Positions 27,023 to 35,262 of a DNA stretch of 64,000 nucleotides are shown one piece after another. This DNA comes from JABDMH01 sp965223025 (GTDB taxonomy: Bacteria > Bacteroidota > Bacteroidia > Chitinophagales > Saprospiraceae), in contig CBDCVP010000023.1 in NCBI GenBank assembly GCA_965223025.1, positions 3,224,001-3,288,000 on the forward strand, read 5' to 3'. The position numbers and the translations under genes were made by a program. A model generated the notes under the pieces. That model worked only from the letters and a program-made list of their open reading frames with translations. It searched no databases and was not told the origin of the DNA. How positions within the stretch are numbered: position 1 is the stretch's first letter; each line of letters begins with the position of its first letter.

Positions 27023-28203
27023 CTATGCTCCAATTTGTTGATATACGTTTCCAAGTCTTTATCCCCTCTCCCCGAGAGGTTGACGACAATGACATCCTCG
27101 TTCCTGTAGCTCAGTTTATCGAGGGCCGCAAAAGCATGTGCCGACTCAAGTGCAGGTATGATGCCATCTGATTTTGCCAACATAAATGCGGCATCAAGTG
27201 CCTCCTCATCGGTGATGCTGATGGCCTCCGCTCTTCCGGCACTGATTAAATGGGCATGCTGGGGGCCAATACCGGGATAATCCAATCCCGCTGATAATGA
27301 GTATGGCTCTATGATCTGACCATCTTCTGTCTGCATCAGCAAGGTGCGACTTCCGTGAATGATCCCCTTGCTACCAAGTACAGAGGTGGCAGCAGATTCA
27401 CCACTGTCGATGCCGTGACCGGCTGCCTCCACTGCTATAAGCCTCACTATCTCATTATCTAAATAATGGTAGTAGGCCCCTGCGGCATTCGATCCACCAC
27501 CGACACAGGCCACAATAATATCGGGATGCTCCCTACCTGTCTGCTCCTTGAGTTGCCACTGCATTTCTTCGCTGATCACAGCTTGAAAGCGCGCTACCAT
27601 ATCTGGATATGGATGGGGCCCCACCACAGATCCAATGATGTAATGCGTATTTGTAGGATGATTAATCCAATCCCGGATGGCCTCATTGGTAGCATCTTTG
27701 AGGGTCTTACTTCCACTAGTGGCTGGTACGACCGTGGCTCCTAACATCTGCATACGGGACACATTAGGAGCTTGTCTCGCGATATCTACTTCACCCATGT
27801 AAACGACACACTCAAGTCCCATGAGTGCACACACGGTGGCGGTAGCGACTCCGTGCTGCCCGGCACCGGTCTCGGCTATAATTCTTTCTTTGCCCAGCCG
27901 CTGTGCCAGCAATATTTGACCAATGGTATTGTTGATCTTATGAGCACCCGTATGATTGAGATCCTCTCTTTTGAGATAGATCTTAGCTACATACTTCTGC
28001 GATAATCTATCTGAAAAGTACAATGGGCTAGGTCTACCTACATAATCCTTCAGTAGTTTTTGCATCCTTTCTATAAAGGAGGGCTCCTGGATGATTGCCA
28101 AATAATTTGATCTGAGTTCCTCGATGTTGGCATAGAGCATCTCAGGTATAAATGCCCCACCAAAGTCACCATAAAACCCTTTCTCGTCAACTAAATATTG
28201 CAT
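27019..28203 (-). CDS. trpB: Tryptophan synthase beta subunit
   Basis: A 394-residue PLP enzyme that condenses indole with serine to make tryptophan. The PLP lysine lies in REDLNHTGAHKINNTIGQ (about residues 75-92), the indole-site Glu in ETGAGQHGVATA, and the phosphate-binding loop in CVGGGSNAAG. The N-terminal FYGDFGGAFIPEML is typical. The start overlaps trpF by 17 bp and the stop overlaps trpA, consistent with coupled translation in the trp operon. Confidence 0.97.
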   Translation of the reverse strand: MQYLVDEKGFYGDFGGAFIPEMLYANIEELRSNYLAIIQEPSFIERMQKLLKDYVGRPSPLYFSDRLSQKYVAKIYLKREDLNHTGAHKINNTIGQILLAQRLGKERIIAETGAGQHGVATATVCALMGLECVVYMGEVDIARQAPNVSRMQMLGATVVPATSGSKTLKDATNEAIRDWINHPTNTHYIIGSVVGPHPYPDMVARFQAVISEEMQWQLKEQTGREHPDIIVACVGGGSNAAGAYYHYLDNEIVRLIAVEAAGHGIDSGESAATSVLGSKGIIHGSRTLLMQTEDGQIIEPYSLSAGLDYPGIGPQHAHLISAGRAEAISITDEEALDAAFMLAKSDGIIPALESAHAFAALDKLSYRNEDVIVVNLSGRGDKDLETYINKLEHR

Positions 28204-28792
28204 CCCTGAAGGTTTTTATCTTGTGAATATTTTTCATTGCCGGTCCATCCTCAAATCTACTATTGATGTCGACGCCCGCCAACCTCTCATGCCTAAATTC
28301 GCGTATTTCAGTCACAGATTCAGGACCAATGCCACCACTCAATAAAAATGGTGTATCCAATCGATATTCATCAAGTAGTTTCCAATCAAATCTCAATCCT
28401 GTTCCTCCCGGTTGCTCACCCTTTGTATCAAACAAATAATAATGGCAGCTACCTTCATATTTTTCTATATCGGGAAAACTGAAAGTACTTCCAATGGAAA
28501 AAGCCTTGAGTGTCAGCAAGCCCAGGTCGAAAAACTGACGGCAAAATTCAGGTGATTCAGAGCCATGCAATTGGACACCATCCAAACGAAAATCTATCAC
28601 CTTCTGCTGAATGAACTCAAGCTCTGCATCTACAAATACACCGATCAACCTGCTGTCTCCAGGATGATCTATCCGCCTTTCTACATATCTGGGTGATCTT
28701 GGATGAAAGATTAAACCTATCCAATCAGGATGCACTTCTTGCAGAGCAAGAAGATTTTTATCATTTCTCATTCCGCACACTTTCAAGATCAT
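28187..28792 (-). CDS. trpF: Phosphoribosylanthranilate isomerase
   Basis: A 201-residue TIM barrel converting phosphoribosylanthranilate to CdRP. The first strand KVCGMRND carries the catalytic Cys, the Asp general acid is in GGTGLRFDWKLL, and the phosphate sites are FLLSGGIGPES and GVDINSRFE. It is a stand-alone gene, not fused to trpC. It overlaps trpC by 4 bp upstream and trpB by 17 bp downstream. Confidence 0.95.
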   Translation of the reverse strand: MILKVCGMRNDKNLLALQEVHPDWIGLIFHPRSPRYVERRIDHPGDSRLIGVFVDAELEFIQQKVIDFRLDGVQLHGSESPEFCRQFFDLGLLTLKAFSIGSTFSFPDIEKYEGSCHYYLFDTKGEQPGGTGLRFDWKLLDEYRLDTPFLLSGGIGPESVTEIREFRHERLAGVDINSRFEDGPAMKNIHKIKTFRDAIFS

Positions 28793-29592
28793 GTACTAGC
28801 TTTGATTGGTCTGGTAAGTTGTTGGATCAATTGTCGACAAGCAACTCCTGGGTCCTCTGATTTCATGAAGCTTTCACCTATCAAAAAGCCTTGAAAGCCG
28901 GCAGAGCGCAATTTTTTTATGGATTCAATACTATGCAAACCACTTTCAGAAATCTTTACAAATTCACCATCCAACTGATGATAGAGTCTGATGCTGGCAT
29001 CAAGATCCACCTCAAAGGTTCTTAAGTTTCGGTTGTTGATGCCAATGATGTCAATATCGGGGCCAACTTTAGGTAGCTGACTATTCGTGTGCATTTCCAA
29101 CAGCACTTCCAAGTCCAAGGACTTTGCAAGAGCAGCCAGTTTCTTCACTTCTGGTTCTGTCAGAACCTCAGCAATCAGTAAAATGAGATCAGCACCTATG
29201 GCCTTCGCTTCTATTATCTGGTATTCATCAATGACAAACTCCTTGCGCAATATGGGTTTTTCAGTGCACCGGCGTGCCCTGACCAAATCCTGTAAGTGGC
29301 CACCAAAATAGCCCATATCGGTAAGAACTGATACACCTGCACACCCTGCATGATCATAGCCCCTCACTACTTCCTCCACCTGCGCGTCGTGATTAATCAC
29401 GCCCTTTGACGGAGACTTTCGTTTAAATTCGCTGATAATGCCGGAAGATCCTTTCGCAGTCAAACTTCGACACATCGATATGGTGTCTCGCTCAAACAAA
29501 AGACTCGCCTCCAACTCTGAAGTCGCCACCTGCTTTTTCCTATCTGCGACCTCAATCCTTTTGGTCGCAATGATTTTATCTAGTATGTCCAT
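28789..29592 (-). CDS. trpC: Indole-3-glycerol phosphate synthase
   Basis: A 267-residue TIM barrel that closes CdRP to indole-3-glycerol phosphate. The catalytic motif IISEFKRKSPSKG (about residues 52-64) holds the Glu and Lys, and LRKEFVIDEYQI the second Lys; IGINNRNLRTFEVD and ISESGLHS complete the signature. It lies 7 bp after trpD and overlaps trpF. Confidence 0.96.
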   Translation of the reverse strand: MDILDKIIATKRIEVADRKKQVATSELEASLLFERDTISMCRSLTAKGSSGIISEFKRKSPSKGVINHDAQVEEVVRGYDHAGCAGVSVLTDMGYFGGHLQDLVRARRCTEKPILRKEFVIDEYQIIEAKAIGADLILLIAEVLTEPEVKKLAALAKSLDLEVLLEMHTNSQLPKVGPDIDIIGINNRNLRTFEVDLDASIRLYHQLDGEFVKISESGLHSIESIKKLRSAGFQGFLIGESFMKSEDPGVACRQLIQQLTRPIKAST

Positions 29593-29599
29593 ATGATGT

Positions 29600-30598
29600 C
29601 TAATTATTGATGGCTTGGGTCAGCGATTCTTTCGCACGACCAGAATCCAATGACTCACGAGCCTCGGCAATACATTCCCTAAATGTGCGATCTGCATGAA
29701 AGCGATGGATGGCCAGTCCTGCATTGGCGTACACTACCTGCCGTTGTGCCTCTGTACCTTTGCCGTCCAAAATATCCACAAAAATCTTAGCAGCCTCCAT
29801 CACCGAATCCCCACCATGCAGGGCATCCGCATAAAAATAATCTAATCCAAGATCCGTGGGTTTCAAGAACTGGTCTTTTTTGTTGGTCTTTAAACTGAAG
29901 GAGTCAGTGAGAGAAATTTCGTCATATCCATCCAAATTGTACACGATGGCAAAGGGATCTTCTTCTTGCTGTAAAATGTACTGATACAGTCGTGACAAAT
30001 TCATGCTAAAAACACCGAGGAAGTGTCGTTTGGGCCTGGCAGGATTAACCAGGGGTCCCAGCATATTGAAGAATGTTTTCATTCCAAGTGATCTTCGTAC
30101 TGGTCCTACTGCCTTCATAGCCGGATGAAAAAGTGGCGCATGAAAAAAAACCAGATTGGAGTCGTCCAGCCGACGATTGATCTCATCGGCATCGTTGGTA
30201 AACCGATAGCCAAGGTGCTCCAGCACATTTGATGATCCACTTACTGATGACACACCATAGTTGCCATGTTTTGTAACCTTATAACCCGCTCCTGCCACAA
30301 CGACGCAACTCAATGTGGATATATTGAAAGTATTCTTGGAATCGCCGCCGGTACCTACGATGTCGATTGAGTCTAGACCTCTCAAATCGACTGGTCGACA
30401 CAATTCCAGGAGTGCATCTCTAAATCCCTGCAACTCCTGCATGGCGATGGGCCTCATCTTAAACACTGTGAGAAAAGATGCGAGCAAGGCATCATTAAAC
30501 TTCTCCCTGCTAATCTCTACCAAAATATTTCTGGCCTCTTCACGATTAAGTCTCCTGTGGTTAAAAAGATCTTGTAAGATATTTTTCATGGAATACAA
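29600..30598 (-). CDS. trpD: Anthranilate phosphoribosyltransferase
   Basis: A 332-residue enzyme transferring the phosphoribosyl group of PRPP to anthranilate. The PRPP loop is DIVGTGGDSKNTFNIST (about residues 80-96), followed by KHGNYGVSSVSGSSNVLE, and the anthranilate site FFHAPLFHPAM ... MLGPLVNPARP. Magnesium-binding residues fall in DGYDEISL. Start is 3 bp after trpG stops. Stand-alone, not fused to trpG. Confidence 0.96.
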   Translation of the reverse strand: MYSMKNILQDLFNHRRLNREEARNILVEISREKFNDALLASFLTVFKMRPIAMQELQGFRDALLELCRPVDLRGLDSIDIVGTGGDSKNTFNISTLSCVVVAGAGYKVTKHGNYGVSSVSGSSNVLEHLGYRFTNDADEINRRLDDSNLVFFHAPLFHPAMKAVGPVRRSLGMKTFFNMLGPLVNPARPKRHFLGVFSMNLSRLYQYILQQEEDPFAIVYNLDGYDEISLTDSFSLKTNKKDQFLKPTDLGLDYFYADALHGGDSVMEAAKIFVDILDGKGTEAQRQVVYANAGLAIHRFHADRTFRECIAEARESLDSGRAKESLTQAINN

Positions 30599-30601
30599 AT
30601 T

Positions 30602-31213
30602 CTACACTAGTGAGCTTTGATTTTCTAGTTCCTGTTGGTACACATAGGCGTACTTAAAGAAATTTGCTAAAATTCTTTTACCGTCGGGAGTCAGGATGCT
30701 TTCGGGATGAAACTGCACACCTCGTACATTATACTTGCGATGACGAAGTGCCATGATGGTTCCCTCATCGTCTTCAGCTGTGATCTCCAACACCTCAGGA
30801 AAATGTTCCTTTTTCACAATCCAGGAGTGATACCTTCCGGCTTCAAAGTTTGACGACAGCCCCTTAAAGAGCACTTCCTCAGTGGTGACCGCGACGGCTG
30901 TTGATACTCCATGGTAAACCCGTTTTAGATTCTCGAGCTCACCACCAAAAACCTCACCAATGGCTTGCAGACCCAGGCAGACCCCAAAAATCGATTTCGT
31001 CTTATGATAGCGCTCTATGACTTCCATGGTGACACCAGACTGCTTAGGCAATCCAGGCCCTGGCGACAGAATAATGATGTCGTATCGATTAACATTTTCG
31101 ATGGAAATAGCGTCGTTACGAAAAACATCCAGGGGATAGGTCACCAATTCACGAATATACTGAACCAAGTTATACGTAAAAGAATCGTAATTATCTATGA
31201 CTAAAATTTTCAT
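30602..31213 (-). CDS. trpG: Anthranilate synthase component II (glutamine amidotransferase)
   Basis: About 203 residues from the ATG at 31213; a GTG at 31225 would add four residues. It is a class I glutamine amidotransferase supplying ammonia to TrpE. The nucleophile lies in IFGVCLGLQAIGEVFGG and the His-Glu pair in VQFHPESILTPDG; the N-terminus MKILVIDNYDSFTYNLVQY is classic. It begins 13 bp after trpE ends. Confidence 0.96.
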   Translation of the reverse strand: MKILVIDNYDSFTYNLVQYIRELVTYPLDVFRNDAISIENVNRYDIIILSPGPGLPKQSGVTMEVIERYHKTKSIFGVCLGLQAIGEVFGGELENLKRVYHGVSTAVAVTTEEVLFKGLSSNFEAGRYHSWIVKKEHFPEVLEITAEDDEGTIMALRHRKYNVRGVQFHPESILTPDGKRILANFFKYAYVYQQELENQSSLV

Positions 31214-31226
31214 AATTTTTTCCACA

Positions 31227-32633
31227 TTAATTGGCCAGTTCTTCTGCCAGTTTTAGTGCTCTTTTTAATGCACCCAATTTATTATTTACCTCCTGCAGCT
31301 CGCTTTCTTCCACGCTATCTGAAACCACTCCAGCCCCAGCTTGCAAATACAAAGTATTGTCAAGACTTAAAAAAGAACGAATGATGATGGCGTGATTAAT
31401 ATTTCCGTTAAAATCAATAAATCCAATACCTCCGCCATAGAAAGAACGGTTGGTGTTTTCGTACCTATTAATTAATTCTATTGCCTTGTATTTTGGTGCC
31501 CCCGATAAGGTGCCTGCAGGAAAAGTGTCGCCAAATATCTCATAAGTATTGGCGTTCGGTGCCAGTTTGCCCTCCACCTTTGACACCAGATGAATCACGT
31601 GACTGAAAAACTGAATTTCTTTGAGCTCCTTCACAGACACATCCCTGCAGTGCCGACCCAGGTCATTTCTAGCCAGATCCACCAACATAATGTGTTCTGC
31701 ATTTTCTTTAGGATCTTCGGTTAGTTTCTCGGCATTTCTGGCATCCTCTTCATCATTTCCTGTCCGCTTATAGGTGCCAGCTATGGGATTCACCCTAGCA
31801 GTGCTCCCATCCACTACCAATTGTGCTTCAGGTGAGCTCCCAAAAATATGGTAACTCCCATAATCGAAATAATATAAATACGGTGAAGGATTCACAGACC
31901 TCAACACACGATATACATTAAAGTCGTCGCCTTTGAATTTCTGCGCGTACTGTCTTGACAAAACAATTTGAAATACATCACCAATATCGCAATGGTGCTT
32001 GCCCTTAGACACCAGATCCATAAATTCTTTGTCGGTGAGATTGGTGGTTTCCTCCCCAATTAAATCAAAGTGATAGTACGGAATATTGTAGTCAAACACA
32101 ATGCGTTGCACCTCCTCTAACTTACTCCCTTCTGCCTCTAATCTATTCTCAATGAGAAAAATCTCATCGGTGAAATGATTAATGTTGATGATGTACCGAT
32201 AGAAGGTGTAGTGGACATCTGGAATATCCAAGTTTCTCTTTTCACTACTAAAGTTGAGGGTATCAAAATATTGGACTGCGTCAAAATTTGTGTGACCAAT
32301 AAAACCATTAATCGGAGGCTCTGGACCATCATGCTCAATCTCTAATCCCTCCATAAACGCTTTAAAAGCCGAGGCGATCTCCATCGTTTCTACAAGACGC
32401 TTTCCTTCGATCACACCATCCGGAAACTTTAGCTCCAATGATCCACACTTTAACTCTAGAGAGGCAAGTGGTTCGAAACCAATGATCGAGTAACTGTTTT
32501 CGGAAGATCGATAATCATTACTTTCCAATAGACATGGTGATAAAAACCGATCCCTGATCCGCATGAAAATTGATACGGGTGTTACCGTATCTGCCAGAAG
32601 CCTCTTAGTTGTTGTTATTATTTTCCTACTCAT
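31227..32633 (-). CDS. trpE: Anthranilate synthase component I
   Basis: About 468 residues from the ATG at 32633. A longer frame to 32684 exists but would begin inside the attenuator hairpin, so the shorter start is preferred. It converts chorismate to anthranilate. The feedback motif LLESNDY (near residue 36) for Trp binding is present, and the chorismate-binding domain shows INPIAGTYKRTG (NPIAGTRxR type), HIMLVDLARNDLGR and FPAGTLSGAPKYKA. It is the first structural gene of trpEGDCFBA and lies directly downstream of a leader peptide and terminator. Confidence 0.96.
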   Translation of the reverse strand: MSRKIITTTKRLLADTVTPVSIFMRIRDRFLSPCLLESNDYRSSENSYSIIGFEPLASLELKCGSLELKFPDGVIEGKRLVETMEIASAFKAFMEGLEIEHDGPEPPINGFIGHTNFDAVQYFDTLNFSSEKRNLDIPDVHYTFYRYIININHFTDEIFLIENRLEAEGSKLEEVQRIVFDYNIPYYHFDLIGEETTNLTDKEFMDLVSKGKHHCDIGDVFQIVLSRQYAQKFKGDDFNVYRVLRSVNPSPYLYYFDYGSYHIFGSSPEAQLVVDGSTARVNPIAGTYKRTGNDEEDARNAEKLTEDPKENAEHIMLVDLARNDLGRHCRDVSVKELKEIQFFSHVIHLVSKVEGKLAPNANTYEIFGDTFPAGTLSGAPKYKAIELINRYENTNRSFYGGGIGFIDFNGNINHAIIIRSFLSLDNTLYLQAGAGVVSDSVEESELQEVNNKLGALKRALKLAEELAN

Positions 32634-32650
32634 TCGTTTCAAAGTCTGGT

Positions 32651-32692
32651 CAAAAAAGATAGCGGCTTGCCGGTGTCCCGACAAGCCGCTAT
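32651..32692 (-). terminator. Trp operon attenuator terminator
   Basis: On the minus strand ATAGCGGCTTG pairs with CAAGCCGCTAT (11 perfect pairs, extended by TCGG/CCGG around a GACA loop) and is followed by CTTTTTT. This is a textbook intrinsic terminator, located between the Trp-rich leader peptide and trpE, with its T-run ending about 17 bp before the trpE ATG. Confidence 0.9.
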
Positions 32693-32714
32693 TATATCAA
32701 TTTGCAATGCTCTG

Positions 32715-32783
32715 TCAATACACCGAAACGTGTGCACCTTCAGACCACCACCAAAATTTGTTTTGCTGCTGTAAATCAATCAC
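32715..32783 (-). CDS. Trp operon leader peptide (three tandem Trp codons)
   Basis: A 22-codon reading frame, with GTG at 32783 as the nearest conventional start, ending in TGA at 32715. Its peptide contains NKFWWWSEGAHVSVY: three consecutive tryptophan codons (32745-32753) where random coding would rarely give one. Ribosome stalling at these codons when Trp-tRNA is scarce would alter folding of the RNA before the terminator 23 bp downstream of the stop. A longer frame without a nearer ATG extends upstream, so the exact start is uncertain; with the promoter below, the GTG would lie at or within a few bases of the transcript start. Confidence 0.82.
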   Translation of the reverse strand: MIDLQQQNKFWWWSEGAHVSVY

Positions 32784-32787
32784 ACCG

Positions 32788-32820
32788 CAAATATAAATGC
32801 TTTTTTCTTTTTGAAGCAAA
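32788..32820 (-). promoter_or_regulatory. Candidate trp operon promoter (TTTG-N21-TATATTTG)
   Basis: On the minus strand TTTG at 32820-32817 is followed after 21 bases by TATATTTG at 32795-32788. This matches the Bacteroidota primary sigma consensus TTTG-N19-21-TAnnTTTG. Transcription would begin near 32783, just upstream of the Trp-rich leader frame. Confidence 0.65.
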
Positions 32821-33135
32821 ATTATTTTTATCCCGAATAGATTCAGCCGTGGCACTCCAGAGCCAGCCGGGTCTATGAGGCTACGAATACCTGGTTCGGA
32901 TCCTGTCATTGCTTAGTAAGGCCTATCCATTGCCATTTGAGATCACCCTCTCAGCACAAACGCCTGCATACGTATGCCACTTCTGGCTCTTTTGCGTCAG
33001 AAGTAACATTGAAGTGCAAGTTGAGTCGGTCATCCGATAGCTCCCAGTACTCCGGCAGCATCGCATTGGACCAGATTGTCCGACGACGACTAGCAGACCT
33101 GGTCCTGAATCACTATCTTGGTCTAAAACACAGGT
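32821..33135. other. Divergent intergenic region between trp operon and sulfatase
   Basis: About 315 bases between the trp promoter and the plus-strand sulfatase gene. Upstream control of both transcription units should lie here, but I see no further consensus box or hairpin. Confidence 0.35.
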
Positions 33136-34515
33136 ATGAAGGGAGCAAGTGTCATTCTGGTCGCATTACTAGCCACTATGACGTTGATATCATGCGGCGA
33201 AAAGGAGGCAGTCCCACCCAATGTACTCTTCATTGCCGTCGATGACCTCCGACCTGAGCTGGGCTGCTACGGAAAGACCCATATACACTCGCCCAATATT
33301 GATAAGTTGGCCGAGTCGGGCACCATCTTTGCAAATTCCTATTGCAACATACCAGTCTGTGGGGCATCCAGAGCCAGCCTGCTCAGTGGATTGCGTCCAA
33401 CATTGACTCGATTCAAGAAATACACCACTAGAGCTGATCAGGATGCACCAGGCGTCATTTCTCTACCGGGCCTCTTCAAGCAACATGGTTACACTACCAT
33501 ATCCAATGGAAAAATCTTTCACAATGCCAATGATCATAAGGCTGCCTGGAATGAAATCTGGAAAGCAACTGGAAAGTCTGGCCGAGACTATCTCACACCA
33601 GAGAACATCGCCTTAGACACCGCTCAGGAGACCAGGGGTTACCCCTATGAAAATGTGGCCGCGGCAGATACCGCTTACAAGGATGGTAAATTAACCACTA
33701 AGACCATACGTGATCTCAAACGATTAAAAGCTGCTGGAAAACCATTTTTTCTTGCAGCGGGTTATCTAAAGCCCCACCTGCCGTTTAATGCTCCAAAAAA
33801 ATACTGGGATCTATATCCACCGACCACCATCAAGCTCCCGACTAATCGAGATCGGCCAACAGATGTGCCGGCCGAAGCATTGCATAATTATGGTGAATTA
33901 AGACATTACTCAGGTGTCCCAACACAGGGACAGGTTAGTGATTCACTGGCTCGAACATTGATACGGGGGTATTATGCTTGCATCAGTTATACCGATGCAC
34001 TGGTGGGGCAATTGTTGATCGCACTTGAAGAGCTGGAGTTGGAGGATAACACTGTTGTCATTCTTTGGGGGGACCATGGTTGGAACCTGATGGAGCATGG
34101 GCTATGGTGCAAACACTGCAATTATCGCACTTCCCTCAAGGCCCCAATCATCTTACGTGTGCCAGGGCAAAAGCCAGGAATCACACGTCGTGAAATGGTT
34201 GAATTCGTAGACATCTACCCAACCCTGGTGGAAGCATGCGGTCTTGAGAAACCGGTCCACTTAGAAGGTAGGAGCATGATGCCGCTGCTCTCTGAAGACC
34301 CCGTCGAATGGAAGGATCAGGTGGAGTCGGTCTGGCACCATGGTTTTACCTATACCTCGGCCACACACGCTTATACCAGGTGGCTAACAGAAACTGATTC
34401 TGTAGTAGGTGAAATGCTGTTTGATCATACTGCCGATCCTGAGGAAAATCAAAATCTAATCGGTCAGGAGGCGAGCAAAGATATTGTAGAATCCTTTGAA
34501 CTGTCCAGTGATTAA
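33136..34515 (+). CDS. Sulfatase, iduronate-2-sulfatase-like lipoprotein
   Basis: A 459-residue sulfatase with a lipoprotein signal (VILVALLATMTLISC, lipid-accepting Cys20). The metal site begins FIAVDDLRPELGCYG (Asp36-Asp37), and the active-site cysteine that must be converted to formylglycine is Cys75 in NIPVCGASRASLLSG (C-x-A-S-R type). Further catalytic residues are seen in FFLAAGYLKPHLPF (Lys-x-His) and VVILWGDHGWNLMEHG (Asp-His). The ELGCYG/PVCGASR/KPHLPF combination is like iduronate-2-sulfatases. It hydrolyses sulfate esters, probably of algal or animal polysaccharides, in the periplasm. It precedes a TPR gene and a second sulfatase. Confidence 0.88.
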   Translation: MKGASVILVALLATMTLISCGEKEAVPPNVLFIAVDDLRPELGCYGKTHIHSPNIDKLAESGTIFANSYCNIPVCGASRASLLSGLRPTLTRFKKYTTRADQDAPGVISLPGLFKQHGYTTISNGKIFHNANDHKAAWNEIWKATGKSGRDYLTPENIALDTAQETRGYPYENVAAADTAYKDGKLTTKTIRDLKRLKAAGKPFFLAAGYLKPHLPFNAPKKYWDLYPPTTIKLPTNRDRPTDVPAEALHNYGELRHYSGVPTQGQVSDSLARTLIRGYYACISYTDALVGQLLIALEELELEDNTVVILWGDHGWNLMEHGLWCKHCNYRTSLKAPIILRVPGQKPGITRREMVEFVDIYPTLVEACGLEKPVHLEGRSMMPLLSEDPVEWKDQVESVWHHGFTYTSATHAYTRWLTETDSVVGEMLFDHTADPEENQNLIGQEASKDIVESFELSSD

Positions 34516-34617
34516 GAGCCTGCATATCAATGCTGTGAAAAATTCTAAGATAGGCACTAACTTAACGATTGAATATTGACTAAACTTCCTGAAACATCAT
34601 CTGCTGGTAGTACCGGA

Positions 34618-35229
34618 ATGTGGTTCGTGCATAACGACGACCAAATCATCATCAGGGTATGGCTTTCACTACTAAACGGCAAGGAACAGATTTTCGCCAA
34701 CGATGCACTGGTCGTCGATAAGCGAAACATTAGCTCCATGAATGCTTATCATAGCTTTTCGCACCGAGATGATTGGTACGACGTAGAAGTATATGGGCGA
34801 GATATTATGATAGGCCGATTTGAGTGTAACTTTTTTAGAAATGGACAGTTGGTGGGAGCCTATGCTACCGGAACCACCAAGTCACTCACCAGTATTGTGG
34901 AGCCCAATACGGAGGTTGCACCTATCATAAAAAGGGCCCTGGCACGGTACCGCAAAGAAGCAGAATGCCTGCTCAACAGATTTGATCTTAAAGACGCACA
35001 TCTGATGCTGACCAAGGCCATCGCCTTAGATCCCAAGGACGGCCACAGCCATTTTATGTTGGCATGCGTATATTCTTTACAAGAAAATACAGTCTTGGGA
35101 TTGGAGCATCTGGCACAGGCGCTCTTCCACGATTTAAAGGGTAAGGCTCGTGTGCTTACGGATGATCGTCTCGCCTACTTGAGAATTCAGCCTGAATTTG
35201 AAGATTTCAAGGTAAAACATCTGCAGTGA
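34618..35229 (+). CDS. TPR-containing hypothetical protein
   Basis: About 203 residues from the ATG at 34618; a TTG at 34576 right after an in-frame stop could extend it by 14 residues. Residues about 115-190 hold one or two tetratricopeptide repeats (LLNRFDLKDAHLMLTKAIAL, HFMLACVYSLQENTVLGLEH), ending in a helix of the LRIQPEFEDF type common at the C-terminus of TPR proteins. The N-terminal half (QIIIRVWLSLLNGKEQIFAN) is not recognised. There is no signal peptide. It lies between two sulfatase genes; it may be a rearranged fragment of a larger protein. Confidence 0.55.
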   Translation: MWFVHNDDQIIIRVWLSLLNGKEQIFANDALVVDKRNISSMNAYHSFSHRDDWYDVEVYGRDIMIGRFECNFFRNGQLVGAYATGTTKSLTSIVEPNTEVAPIIKRALARYRKEAECLLNRFDLKDAHLMLTKAIALDPKDGHSHFMLACVYSLQENTVLGLEHLAQALFHDLKGKARVLTDDRLAYLRIQPEFEDFKVKHLQ

Positions 35230-35262
35230 AATGATCTCTCCCTTTGGGCCCATTATAATGAC

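Noticed and set aside
32634..32684. Longer start for TrpE at 32684
   Set aside because: It lies inside the attenuator hairpin; the ATG at 32633 gives a normal TrpE N-terminus.
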